A DNA stretch of 37,603 nucleotides, taken from NCBI GenBank assembly GCA_902539195.1, contig CACBHZ010000008.1, forward strand, positions 1 through 37,603, written 5' to 3'. Position 1 is the first letter of the stretch, and the number at the start of each line of letters is the position of its first letter. The DNA is from an uncultured Pelagibacteraceae bacterium (GTDB lineage: Bacteria; Pseudomonadota; Alphaproteobacteria; Pelagibacterales; Pelagibacteraceae). Below are positions 1 to 8,507 of the stretch, piece after piece. The position numbers were made by a program, and so were the translations under genes. The notes under the pieces are model-generated. The model was not told where the DNA came from and did not search any database. It saw nothing but the letters and a program-made list of their open reading frames with translations.

Positions 1-980
1 TTTATCTCCTCTTTGCTCCAATTTGGTCTATCTGCTATTGGAATCGTTAACAAATTATCAATATAATTTACTTTATTACTTTTTAAGTCTTTATGTTGTT
101 CAAAAATGTCTACTTTATGATAGTGCATTGCATGCAAAGAAGCTGCAGTAGGAGATGGCACCCAAGCACAATTTGCACCAGCTTCAAGGTGTGATATTTT
201 TTGATCTATCATGTCTTTCATTTTATCTGGCATAGCCCACATACCTTTACCTATTTGAGCAATACCTGAAAATCCACATTTTAAACCTACATCAACGTTG
301 TTATTTTCATATGCTGCTATCCATTTTGATTTTTTCATATCACCTTTTTTAATCATTGGACCTGCTTCCATGGATGTATGCATTTCATCTCCCTCAGATC
401 CAATAAACAAATTAGTTAAGTTATATCCCGCAGAAGTTTTTTTAGTTCTTGCGCCGGTTTTAATTATGTCTCCATTTGGTAAAACAACTGTTAAACCAGA
501 AATAACGGTTCTCATTGTTCCATATTTAACTGCCATTGTTCCTGAAGCTGAAGTAGATGCCATTCCACCGAGTGCAGCATCCGCACCAGGATCTATTGGA
601 AAAAATACTCCATCTTCTCTTAAATATTCATTTAATTGCTTTCTTGTTACATTTGCTTGCACTCTGCAGTCAAAATCCTCAGCATTTACACTTAAAACTT
701 TATTCATTTTTTCTAGAGAAATCGTAATACCATTTTGATTTCCAACAACATGGCCTTCAAGAGATGTGCCGGTTCCAAATGGAACCACTGGAATTTTATG
801 CTCGTTACAAATTTTTAGAATTTTTGAAACTTCTTCATTAGTTTCTGGAAATACAACTGCCTTCGATAATATTGGGTTATAGGTATCTTCCCCTCTTGCA
901 TAATTTGCACGAGTAGACTCCGAGGTAGAAAATCTTCCGTTAAATATCTTTTTTAATTCTGCTTGGACAGTTTCGTTCAT
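1..980 (-). CDS. Partial chimeric ORF: D-lactate dehydrogenase-like FAD domain joined to malate synthase G C-terminal half
   Basis: The ORF starts at ATG 978-980, reads leftward without a stop and leaves the window. Residues 1-197 resemble FAD-linked D-lactate dehydrogenase (cytochrome) or glycolate oxidase: [11 protein letters not shown] near residue 64, then [21 protein letters not shown] and [15 protein letters not shown]. The family should continue TLGIITEA. At about base 390 it becomes [12 protein letters not shown], then [16 protein letters not shown] and [21 protein letters not shown], which is malate synthase G sequence. I translated all 326 visible codons by hand and found one open frame. 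The lactate half fits the adjacent lldD-like genes; the malate synthase half does not. The substrate and cap domains of the oxidase and the N-terminal barrel part of malate synthase, with several active-site residues, would be missing. It is a real gene fusion, an in-frame deletion product or an assembly chimera; sequence alone cannot decide. Confidence 0.85.
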   Translation of the reverse strand, partial: MNETVQAELKKIFNGRFSTSESTRANYARGEDTYNPILSKAVVFPETNEEVSKILKICNEHKIPVVPFGTGTSLEGHVVGNQNGITISLEKMNKVLSVNAEDFDCRVQANVTRKQLNEYLREDGVFFPIDPGADAALGGMASTSASGTMAVKYGTMRTVISGLTVVLPNGDIIKTGARTKKTSAGYNLTNLFIGSEGDEMHTSMEAGPMIKKGDMKKSKWIAAYENNNVDVGLKCGFSGIAQIGKGMWAMPDKMKDMIDQKISHLEAGANCAWVPSPTAASLHAMHYHKVDIFEQHKDLKSNKVNYIDNLLTIPIADRPNWSKEEI

Positions 981-1017
981 TCTTTAATAATACAAAAATA
1001 TTAATTAAAAATACAGT

Positions 1018-2187
1018 TTATTTAGAAAGCATCTTGCCTATATTTTCTAAGGCTTGCATTATATTATCTCTAGATGCGGCAAAACTAAATCTAACGTAAT
1101 CATTACAAGTTTTACCAAACGCAGTGCCAGGAACAATCGCAACTCCAGCTTCATGCATAGCTTTTTTGCAAAACTCAGATCCGTTCATGCCAGTCCCTTT
1201 TATATTAGGAAAAGCATAAAAAGCTCCTCCCGGCAAACTACACTCAACTCCTGGTAAATCATTTAATCCTTTATGAATTAAATTTCTTCTTAATGTAAAT
1301 TTATCTAACATATCTTTAATTGAGTCTTCAGGACCATCTAATGCAGCTATACCAGCATATTGAGCTGCAGCGTTTACACATGATACACTATTAATCAAAA
1401 GTTTGTTTACATGTTCAACCAAATGCTCTGGCCAGTAACTCCAACCAAGTCTCCATCCAGTCATAGAATATGCTTTACTCCAACCCTCAAGAACAATTAA
1501 TCTGTCTCTTAAATTAGGATAGTTAAAGAAAGTTGGCATTTCCTTATAATCAAAAATTTGTCTACTATAAATTTCATCACTTAAAATTGTGACTTGAGGA
1601 TGTTTTTCTAATTCTTTTGCTAAGTAATCAATTGCAGGCTTTTCAACAAAACTTCCAGTTGGGTTATTTGGATTAATCAAGATTAAAAGTCTAGTTTTGT
1701 CAGTTATTAAAGATAGAATTTTGTCTGGGTCAAATTTTAAATCTTTATCCTCAGTTAAGTCGTATGGCACAGCTTTTGCTCCAGAGTAGTTAATCATTGA
1801 TTCATAGATTGGAAAAGCTGGAGTAGGATGAATTATCTCAACACCTGGTTCACCATAACAAGTAATTGCATAATACATTGTAGGTTTACCACCTGGCATT
1901 ATTAAAACTCTATTTGGATCAATATCAGCTTTATAAAGTCTCTTGACCCATCTCGCGACAGCTTCTCGACATTCTGGAATTCCATTTGATAAAACATAAC
2001 CATGATGACCATCATCTAGAGCTTTTTTTGCAGCTTCAACTACATGTTTTGGAGTTTTAAAGTCAGGTTGTCCTAGACCTAAATGAATCATAGGTTTGCC
2101 TTGTGCTTCTAATTTTTTTGCTTCTGCTAAAACAGAAAATGCACTTTCAGTTCCTAAACGATCTAATGCTTTTGCTAATTCAATCAT
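1018..2187 (-). CDS. PLP-dependent class I/II aminotransferase
   Basis: A 389-residue fold-type I aminotransferase of the aspartate/aromatic/alanine group. The cofactor-site signatures are visible: NPNNPTG at 172-178, DEIYS at 204-208 and the Schiff-base lysine K238 in EGWSKAYSMTGWRLGW, followed by R246. YVRFSFA near the C-terminus carries the arginine expected to hold the substrate carboxylate. It transfers amino groups between an amino acid and a 2-oxo acid in the cytoplasm; the exact substrate cannot be read from sequence. It lies 37 bases upstream of the dld-like ORF and 89 bases downstream of the lldD-like pair, so it could interconvert 2-oxo acids made by those enzymes (inference). Full family length; ATG start. 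Confidence 0.93.
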   Translation of the reverse strand: MIELAKALDRLGTESAFSVLAEAKKLEAQGKPMIHLGLGQPDFKTPKHVVEAAKKALDDGHHGYVLSNGIPECREAVARWVKRLYKADIDPNRVLIMPGGKPTMYYAITCYGEPGVEIIHPTPAFPIYESMINYSGAKAVPYDLTEDKDLKFDPDKILSLITDKTRLLILINPNNPTGSFVEKPAIDYLAKELEKHPQVTILSDEIYSRQIFDYKEMPTFFNYPNLRDRLIVLEGWSKAYSMTGWRLGWSYWPEHLVEHVNKLLINSVSCVNAAAQYAGIAALDGPEDSIKDMLDKFTLRRNLIHKGLNDLPGVECSLPGGAFYAFPNIKGTGMNGSEFCKKAMHEAGVAIVPGTAFGKTCNDYVRFSFAASRDNIMQALENIGKMLSK

Positions 2188-2276
2188 AATTTTTCGTCGA
2201 CAAACTAACTGAAAAGCAACTTCATGTCTATTTATTTAAAGTGAAAATAATAATAAAAATTATTTATAAAAAATAT

Positions 2277-3428
2277 TTAATTTCGGTAAATTATCTTTGA
2301 TCTATCTAACTCTTTTACACTTTTGCAGCCCATAAGGATCATATTTCTTCTAATTTCATCGTGCATATTTTGAAGCAGCCTCTCTACTCCTTGCTGTCCA
2401 CCCGCTCCTAAACTGAACAAAAAAGCTTTACCAAAACTACAAGCAGTTGCACCTGCAGCTAAAGCCTTGAGAACATGAGTTCCCCGTCTAACACCTCCAT
2501 CTAAAATTATCTCAAGTTTATCACCCACAGCATCTGAAATAGCCTTTAGTTGATCAAAAGGAGTTCTAGATCCGTCAAGTTGTCTACCTCCATGATTTGA
2601 TATTATTATCGCTGTACAACCAATATCAACTGCTCTCTTTGCATCCTCTACAGACATCACACCCTTTAATGCAAAAGGTCCGTCCCATTTTTTTATACAG
2701 TATTCTGCATCTTCCCAATTCATTTGTGGATCGTACTGTTCATTAACATAGTCTATTACGGATTTTGTAATGTTAGTTCCCTTGTCAGTTTTGTGTTTAA
2801 TATTTGCAAGTTCAAATTTCTTATTCGTAAAATATCTGAATAACCATCCTGGTCTCATTGCGAAATTCATTATACTTTCTAATGTGAATTTAGGAGGGGT
2901 TGTAAAACCAGTTCTGTGATCTCTTTCTCTATTTCCTGCAACCAAAGTATCAACTGTTAAGCATAATCCGTCAAAGTTTGCTCTTTTACACCTATCAATC
3001 AAATCATCAGTAAATGATTTATCTTTATGGATATAAAGTTGAAATAATTTTGGTCCACTTGATATGTTAGCAATTTCTTCAATCGAAAATGATGCCATTG
3101 TCGACATGCTATACATTGTACCAAATTTTTCTGCAGCTCTAGCTGAAGCTTTATCTCCATCGGGATGATATAAACTTTGCATAGCAGTAGGTGATAAAAA
3201 AATTGGCATATCTATTTTTCTACCAAAAACTGTGGTTGATAAATCTGGTTCTCCTACGCTTCTAAGAATATTAGGGATTAAGTCACAATCATCAAATGAA
3301 TTTGTATTTCTTTTTAAAGTGGTTTCATCATCTGCACCACCATCAATGTAATGAAAAATTGGAGCTGGAAGTTTTTTTTTGGCTAACTTTCTAAAATCTT
3401 CAAAATTATAACAATTCTTTAAGCTCAT
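2277..3428 (-). CDS. lldD: FMN-dependent alpha-hydroxy-acid dehydrogenase, L-lactate dehydrogenase type (copy 1)
   Basis: A 383-residue TIM-barrel flavoprotein of the glycolate oxidase / L-lactate dehydrogenase family, which oxidises L-2-hydroxy acids to 2-oxo acids. Family residues are present: Y27 in HYIDGGADDE, Y132 in QLYIHKD, K255 in ALKGVMS, and H279 and R282 in SNHGGRQLDGSR. The FMN-phosphate loop DGGVRRG at 310-316 is canonical. The usual Arg of the later GRAF-type motif is Lys here (FGKAF, K334). The start ATG overlaps the stop of the upstream paralogue as ATGA (3425-3428), implying translational coupling. No cytochrome domain or leader is visible, so the electron acceptor is probably quinone or another carrier (inference). 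The substrate may be lactate or another short hydroxy acid. Confidence 0.9.
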   Translation of the reverse strand: MSLKNCYNFEDFRKLAKKKLPAPIFHYIDGGADDETTLKRNTNSFDDCDLIPNILRSVGEPDLSTTVFGRKIDMPIFLSPTAMQSLYHPDGDKASARAAEKFGTMYSMSTMASFSIEEIANISSGPKLFQLYIHKDKSFTDDLIDRCKRANFDGLCLTVDTLVAGNRERDHRTGFTTPPKFTLESIMNFAMRPGWLFRYFTNKKFELANIKHKTDKGTNITKSVIDYVNEQYDPQMNWEDAEYCIKKWDGPFALKGVMSVEDAKRAVDIGCTAIIISNHGGRQLDGSRTPFDQLKAISDAVGDKLEIILDGGVRRGTHVLKALAAGATACSFGKAFLFSLGAGGQQGVERLLQNMHDEIRRNMILMGCKSVKELDRSKIIYRN

Positions 3429-4579
3429 GCATTTCGGAATCTTAAATTATTTCGATTAAGATCACTGATCTTTGTGCAGCCCATTAATTTCATGTCTCTT
3501 ACTAATTCAGTTTTATATAAGTTAAGTGCTCTCTCAACGCCTTCTTGACCTGCTGCAGCTAAAGCATAAAGATATAATCTTCCACCAGCACATGCTTTTG
3601 CACCCATAGATAAAGCTTTTAACATATGAGTACCTCTTTGAAATCCACCTTCACAAATAACATCTAACTTATCACCAACTGCATCAACAATTTCAGCTAA
3701 TTGATCGAATGGTGATCTAGATCCATCAAGTTGTCTTCCTCCATGATTTGATACCATTATACCAGTGCATCCGATATCAACTGCTCTTTTAGCATCTTCA
3801 ACACTCATAACTCCCTTAAGCGCAAAATGGCCACCCCACTGAGAGCACAATTTTTCAGCATCGTCCCAGTTCATAGATTGATCCAACATAGTAGAAAAAT
3901 AATTACCAATTGAAGTATTTGTGTCAGTTCCTTCTTTAACGAAATCTTGAAGATGTGGTAGTTCAAATTTTCCTTTGGTTAAATAATTTATTCCCCACAT
4001 TGGTTTTGTGGCAAAACTAAACAAACTGGAAAGTGTTAATTTTGGAGGTGATGTAAATCCAGTTCTTAAATCTCTTTCACGATTTCCTCCTGTTATCGTA
4101 TCAACAGTTAAAGCCATCACATCAAATTTTGCTGCTTTTGCTCGTTCTAAACAAGAGTCATTTAATCCTCTGTCTTTATGGAAATAAAATTGAAACATTT
4201 TTGGTGTGTCTATTAAAGATGAAATTTCCTCAACGCTAACTGTAGCCAATGCCGAAACACCAAACATCGTATTAAACTTCTTTGCAGCTTTTCCAACTGC
4301 TCTTTCTCCTTCATAGTGAAATAACCTTTGCAAAGCTGTTGGAGAACAATAAAAAGGTAAATCTAGTTTTTTTCCAAAAATAGTTGTCGACAAATCCACA
4401 TTTTCAACACCTCTTAAGACATTTGGAACTAAGTCAACGTCATTAAATGCACTACTATTTCTTGCATAAGTTATTTCATCATCTGCAGCCCCATCGATAT
4501 AATGAAATATTGGGGATGGAAGCTTTTGTTTTGCAAGTTTTCTAAAGTCATAAAAGTTATGACAATCTTTTAATCTCAT
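3425..4579 (-). CDS. FMN-dependent alpha-hydroxy-acid dehydrogenase paralogue (copy 2)
   Basis: A 384-residue paralogue of the gene downstream of it, alignable over its length with few gaps. Y27, Y132, K255, H279 and R282 are all kept. The FMN-binding loop differs: EGGFQRG at 310-316 where the family and the neighbour have DGG(V/I)RRG, so the loop Asp is Glu and the first Arg is Gln. The later GGRLYLY keeps the Arg that copy 1 changed to Lys. It starts 8 bases after the pagL-like gene and overlaps copy 1 by 4 bases. It probably oxidises a related 2-hydroxy acid, possibly as part of a hetero-oligomer with copy 1 (inference). Confidence 0.85.
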   Translation of the reverse strand: MRLKDCHNFYDFRKLAKQKLPSPIFHYIDGAADDEITYARNSSAFNDVDLVPNVLRGVENVDLSTTIFGKKLDLPFYCSPTALQRLFHYEGERAVGKAAKKFNTMFGVSALATVSVEEISSLIDTPKMFQFYFHKDRGLNDSCLERAKAAKFDVMALTVDTITGGNRERDLRTGFTSPPKLTLSSLFSFATKPMWGINYLTKGKFELPHLQDFVKEGTDTNTSIGNYFSTMLDQSMNWDDAEKLCSQWGGHFALKGVMSVEDAKRAVDIGCTGIMVSNHGGRQLDGSRSPFDQLAEIVDAVGDKLDVICEGGFQRGTHMLKALSMGAKACAGGRLYLYALAAAGQEGVERALNLYKTELVRDMKLMGCTKISDLNRNNLRFRNA

Positions 4580-4587
4580 ATCTTAAG

Positions 4588-5073
4588 TTAAAATTTTTTT
4601 GTAAAATTAAACATATAACTATTTGCCCCAGGATTTTTACTTCCTAAACTTGCATTAGAAATATGATTATAAGAAATACCTAATTCAGAATTGGATGAAA
4701 TATCAAATAATATCTGTAATTGTGTCTTAAATTCAATTTCGTGACCTAAGTCCTTGCCATCACCTTCATCGTAATATCCAACTGCAAAACTAGGAGAAAA
4801 GGTAGTTGAATTAGATTTTTGAGTTAATTGATAACCTGTATAAATATATACTGCATCATCAGCTGTTATCATAGCACCTGTCACAGGCTGAACATTTCCT
4901 AAGAAAATATCTTTGCTAGCATTAAAATTTATATACTCAGCACCGAAAAGATTTGCTCTCTTACCATCATCGCTGAAATCAAACATACCAGTGTAAAGGC
5001 TCCATTTATTATCTGCATTAGAAATTGAGATTGTAAAGAATGAAATTATTAAAGTTTTAATTAAAATTTTCAT
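4588..5073 (-). CDS. PagL-like lipid A 3-O-deacylase (outer-membrane beta barrel)
   Basis: I chose ATG 5071-5073 because it begins MKILIKTLIISFFTISISNA, a clear signal peptide, and avoids overlap with ccmH; an in-frame extension upstream reads unlikely leader sequence. The mature protein has alternating hydrophobic/polar stretches and ends in Phe, as outer-membrane barrels do. The motif YNHISNASLG followed by NPGANSY matches the PagL/acyloxyacyl hydrolase His-x-Ser-Asn active-site region. The position 14 after the His, Glu140 in Pseudomonas PagL by my memory of the family, is Asn here. PagL removes the 3-O acyl chain of lipid A in the outer membrane. Gaps of 14 bases to ccmH and 8 bases to the lldD pair suggest cotranscription without an obvious functional link. 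Confidence 0.7.
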   Translation of the reverse strand: MKILIKTLIISFFTISISNADNKWSLYTGMFDFSDDGKRANLFGAEYINFNASKDIFLGNVQPVTGAMITADDAVYIYTGYQLTQKSNSTTFSPSFAVGYYDEGDGKDLGHEIEFKTQLQILFDISSNSELGISYNHISNASLGSKNPGANSYMFNFTKKF

Positions 5074-5087
5074 ATTAAAATTTTTTG

Positions 5088-5447
5088 TTACTTTATAGAT
5101 ACTTTTCTGATAATTAAAAGACCACCAAAAGCGAACAAAATCAAAGGTATTGACCAAAGTAAAAATGTATTTTGGTTTAATTCTGGTTCATATACAATCC
5201 ATTCTCCATATTTATTTTTTAAATAATCATATATTTCTTCTTCTTCTTTACCTTCATCAATCTTATTTTTTACAACAAGCTTCATACTTATAGCAAAATC
5301 GGACTGAGAGTCGTAAACAGATTGACCTTGGCATATCAAACACCTTAAGTTTTTTGTAATTTGATCTACTTTGGTATTTATTTCATTAGCATAGGAAAAA
5401 TTAAAACTAAAATATAGCAGCAATATTAACTTTAAAATTTTAAGCAT
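5088..5447 (-). CDS. ccmH: Cytochrome c maturation protein CcmH (N-terminal thiol domain only)
   Basis: A 119-residue protein with a signal peptide (about 1-20), the RCLICQGQSV thiol motif at about 35-44, the conserved region NKIDEGKEEEEIYDYLKNKY and EWIVYEP, then a C-terminal membrane segment. This is the CcmH/CycL/NrfF fold, which reduces the apocytochrome c CxxCH cysteines in the periplasm for heme ligation. There is no CcmI-like TPR extension, as in alphaproteobacterial short CcmH; no ccmI is in the window. Its start overlaps the end of ccmG by 8 bases. Confidence 0.93.
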   Translation of the reverse strand: MLKILKLILLLYFSFNFSYANEINTKVDQITKNLRCLICQGQSVYDSQSDFAISMKLVVKNKIDEGKEEEEIYDYLKNKYGEWIVYEPELNQNTFLLWSIPLILFAFGGLLIIRKVSIK

Positions 5448-5970
5448 TTTTTTTTAATAAATTTTTTATTTCTATTAAATTTTCGCTTGTCAATGGACCA
5501 ATATACTTTTTTATTATCTCATTTGTTTTACCACTTATAATAAAAGTTTCAGGAACACCAATAGCTCCAAATTCTATTGATTTTGTTCCATCATTATCGG
5601 TAATAACTTCTGAATATGGATTTCCAAGTGAGCTTAAAAAATTTTTTGCATTTTTAGGATTGTCTTTATAATTAATTCCAATTATATTTATGTTCATATC
5701 TCTTAATTTCATTAAAAACTGATGCTCTTCTCTACATGGTGCACACCAAGATGCCCAAATATTTACTACTGAAGGACTATTTTTATCAAATAGGTCTGAG
5801 ATATTTATTATTTCATCAGAAAATAATTTTTTCGCATTAAGTGAAAAATCTATTTTACTTTTTAATTTCTCGTTAGAGTAATCTTTCGATACGTTCAATC
5901 CCTTTAGCAAGATTATAAAAATTATTATTAAAGTTAGTAGTAATCCTAAAAATTTAATATTTTTGATCAT
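5440..5970 (-). CDS. ccmG: Thiol:disulfide interchange protein CcmG/DsbE
   Basis: A membrane-anchored periplasmic thioredoxin-like protein: an N-terminal membrane segment (about 7-24), the active site WASWCAPCREEH, then GVPETF with the cis-proline preceding the substrate site. It supplies reductant to CcmH/apocytochrome c during heme attachment. ATG 5968-5970 is preferred; a GTG at 5983-5985 in the same frame would add five residues (MLLEK when read as Met) and lengthen the overlap with ccmF. Even from the ATG the gene overlaps the ccmF end by 17 bases, so translation is likely coupled. Confidence 0.92.
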   Translation of the reverse strand: MIKNIKFLGLLLTLIIIFIILLKGLNVSKDYSNEKLKSKIDFSLNAKKLFSDEIINISDLFDKNSPSVVNIWASWCAPCREEHQFLMKLRDMNINIIGINYKDNPKNAKNFLSSLGNPYSEVITDNDGTKSIEFGAIGVPETFIISGKTNEIIKKYIGPLTSENLIEIKNLLKKNA

Positions 5971-7834
5971 TTTTTCTAATAACACTTAATATACCACCAA
6001 GACTAATTAATATAGTTGAGATCCATATCCAAATCATTAAGGGTTTATATTGATATCTTACGTTATAATAACCATCGTCTTTGAGAATATTAAATACTAA
6101 AAAGTTATCTGAAAATAATGTTGTCTTAATATCTGCTTCACTCGTAATAGTTAAAGGCTGTTGGTAAATCCTAACTTCTGGGTATAAAATAAAAGCAGAT
6201 TTTTTATTTGTAACTTCAAAACTAGCTTTAAGAGATTTATAATTGTCCACATCTGTAACATTAACTTCTTTTAATTTTACAACTTTTTCATTGAATATTC
6301 TTTCATCTCCTACTTTCATATTTGAATTGAATTCATTTGAAAAAAGACCATTCAATAAGATACTAGTAATTAATAAACTAAAACCAAAATGTGAAATTTT
6401 TTGGCTGATCGAGGATTTGCTAACAAAAAAATCTTTAATTGTTACTAATAAGAGATAGATACACAAAATTATCAGAGGAATAGATAACAAAAATGAATTT
6501 TCTGTTTTTATTAAAATCACATATGAAATAAGCAATGAAACTAAAAAAATAATTAAAATATTATAGTTAAATTTTTTTAATTTATCTTTAATCCATTTCA
6601 AACTTGGGCCAAAGCTCATGAATATTAAAAAAGGAATTAAGAAAGGTATTAAAAGATTATGATAAAAAGGTGGACCAACAGAAATTTTTGTACCGTTTAA
6701 AACTTCAAGAAAGATTGGATAAATAGTACCAACAAGAACAACAGATAAAAAAAACATCATAAACCAGTTATTCACTAATATTGCAGTCTCTTTACTTAAA
6801 ATAAAATTCTCTTTGGTTGTGTTTGATATTTTATTCTGATTAAAAAAGAAAATTAATATAGACATCAATATTAGGATAAAGAGGAAACTTAATATGTATA
6901 GACCTCTTGATGGATCGTTTGCAAAAGTGTGAATTGAATTTAAAATTCCAGATCTAACAAGAAAAGTGCCACTCATACTCAGTGAAAAAGTTGTAATTGA
7001 CAAAATAATAGTCCACTCTTTAAACGAATTTCTTTTCTGTAATACAATTACAGTATGCAGTAGCGCTGTTAAGCAAAACCATGGCATTAATGAAACATTT
7101 TCTACAGGATCCCAAAACCAAAAACCTCCCCAGCCCAGCTCATAATATGCCCATATAGATCCAAGCAAAATACCAATTGTTAAAAATATCCAAGACACCA
7201 AAACCCATTTTTTAATATGACTTGCCCACTTATCTCCAATATTTCCGCTAATCATTGAGGCAAGTGAAGCTGAAAAGATAATAGATGTTCCAACATAACC
7301 TAAATATAAAATTGGAGGATGAATAGCTAAAGCAGGGTCTTGTAAAATAGGGTTTAAACCTAATCCCTCACTAGGAATTGGATATAGCGTTTTGAATGGG
7401 TTGGAAGTTAATAAAATAAAAACTAGAAAACCTAAAATTATAACTTGTTGAAATAGTATAGTTAGAAGTTTGTATTTAATATCTTGTGATCTTGAATTTA
7501 ATAAAAAAATAAATAGAAAAATTGAAAGAACTAATAACCACAATAATAAACTTCCCTCGTGATTTCCCCATGTGCCTGAAACTTTATAAAATAAAGGTTT
7601 TAAAGTATGAGAATTATTGAAAACAGTTTCATTACTAAAATCTGAAATTACAAAAGCAGCAACTAGACTAAAAAAACTTACCGTAATCATTATAGTTTGT
7701 ATTGAAGTAATTAAAATAAAGTTTTTATCTAAATATTTATTTTCTGAATTTACATCCAAGTATGACTTAAAAATTAAATAAACAGATGCTATTAAAGCAA
7801 TATATAAAGAATAATTTCCTAAATAATTAGACAT
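5954..7834 (-). CDS. ccmF: Heme lyase CcmF (cytochrome c-type biogenesis)
   Basis: A 626-residue polytopic membrane protein. The heme-handling WWD domain is at about 232-250 (ELGWGGFWFWDPVENVSLMP), and GTWGNHEGS near 87-95 is another CcmF signature. His residues near 172 and 260 sit where family heme-ligand histidines occur. CcmF ligates heme from CcmE to apocytochrome c together with CcmH/CcmG. Length agrees with the family (about 630-660). It begins 5 bases after ccmE and overlaps ccmG, within the ccmC-to-ccmH transcription unit. Confidence 0.96.
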   Translation of the reverse strand: MSNYLGNYSLYIALIASVYLIFKSYLDVNSENKYLDKNFILITSIQTIMITVSFFSLVAAFVISDFSNETVFNNSHTLKPLFYKVSGTWGNHEGSLLLWLLVLSIFLFIFLLNSRSQDIKYKLLTILFQQVIILGFLVFILLTSNPFKTLYPIPSEGLGLNPILQDPALAIHPPILYLGYVGTSIIFSASLASMISGNIGDKWASHIKKWVLVSWIFLTIGILLGSIWAYYELGWGGFWFWDPVENVSLMPWFCLTALLHTVIVLQKRNSFKEWTIILSITTFSLSMSGTFLVRSGILNSIHTFANDPSRGLYILSFLFILILMSILIFFFNQNKISNTTKENFILSKETAILVNNWFMMFFLSVVLVGTIYPIFLEVLNGTKISVGPPFYHNLLIPFLIPFLIFMSFGPSLKWIKDKLKKFNYNILIIFLVSLLISYVILIKTENSFLLSIPLIILCIYLLLVTIKDFFVSKSSISQKISHFGFSLLITSILLNGLFSNEFNSNMKVGDERIFNEKVVKLKEVNVTDVDNYKSLKASFEVTNKKSAFILYPEVRIYQQPLTITSEADIKTTLFSDNFLVFNILKDDGYYNVRYQYKPLMIWIWISTILISLGGILSVIRKNDQKY

Positions 7835-7839
7835 ACAAA

Positions 7840-8262
7840 TTAATTGTTTTTCATAGCTTCGCTGACTTCAGGAGGCATATAATTTTCATCATGTTTTGCT
7901 AAAATCTTGTCAGCATTTAGAAAACTTTTATCCTTTAAGAAACCTTCAGCAACTACACCCTTACCCTCTTCAAACAAATTAGGTACAGATCCATTAAAGT
8001 TGACTAATAATTCATTTTTGAAATCCGTAATTACGAAAAAAATTTCTTTATCGTTTATTTTAATAGAATTTTTTTTCACCATTCCACCAACTCTAATTTT
8101 TTGAGCATTTTTGATTTCATTTAGGTTTTTAATGTCTGTTGGAGACTTAAAATATACTACGTTTTCCTCAAGAGATTTAACCACCAAAAAAATTGTAAGA
8201 ACTAATGAAATTAAAATTAAAAAAATAAAAAGGGCTCTAAATTTAACTTTTTTTCCGTACAT
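7840..8262 (-). CDS. ccmE: Heme chaperone CcmE
   Basis: A 140-residue single-span membrane protein (segment about 9-28) with a periplasmic OB-fold. The covalent heme site is H124 in [12 protein letters not shown] with Y128 four residues later, the HxxxY pattern of Ccm[12 protein letters not shown] and the VVAEGF segment are typical of the fold. It accepts heme delivered through CcmC and hands it to CcmF. It follows ccmD after 11 bases and precedes ccmF by 5 bases. Confidence 0.95.
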   Translation of the reverse strand: MYGKKVKFRALFIFLILISLVLTIFLVVKSLEENVVYFKSPTDIKNLNEIKNAQKIRVGGMVKKNSIKINDKEIFFVITDFKNELLVNFNGSVPNLFEEGKGVVAEGFLKDKSFLNADKILAKHDENYMPPEVSEAMKNN

Positions 8263-8273
8263 GTGAATTTTAG

Positions 8274-8507
8274 TTAAACTTTAGATGTAGAAGTGTTTGC
8301 TAATATCTCTCTGTACGTTTTTTGCTTAGCTACTGATGCAAGTTTCTTTTCATCTAGTGATTTATAATTTTCCTCAAATTTCTTTTTCTCTTTAATTAAA
8401 TTTAATTTTACTACCGCGTACAAGAAGCTAAAAGAAAATAGAGTAAATATAAATGATGACCAAACGTATGCACCGTATCCATTCATATTTAGTAATTCAC
8501 TAATCAT
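8274..8507 (-). CDS. ccmD: Heme exporter protein CcmD
   Basis: A 77-residue small membrane protein: one hydrophobic span (about 16-36) and a lysine/glutamate-rich tail. The N-terminal [16 protein letters not shown] matches the CcmD signature (aromatic AYVW before the span). CcmD is an adaptor needed to release holo-CcmE from CcmABC. Its start codon overlaps the ccmC stop as ATGA (8504-8507). The tail is somewhat longer than many CcmD proteins. Confidence 0.82.
   Translation of the reverse strand: MISELLNMNGYGAYVWSSFIFTLFSFSFLYAVVKLNLIKEKKKFEENYKSLDEKKLASVAKQKTYREILANTSTSKV

Noticed and set aside
298-738. 146-aa plus-strand ORF opposite the dld-like gene
   Set aside because: Antisense shadow of the minus-strand fusion frame, which matches known families throughout.
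2277-4579. The two lldD-like genes as an assembly duplication
   Set aside because: They are clearly diverged in sequence across their length, so they are real paralogues.
4588-5157. Longer pagL-like reading from 5157
   Set aside because: The extra 28 residues lack signal-peptide character and overlap ccmH; the internal ATG at 5073 starts a proper leader.
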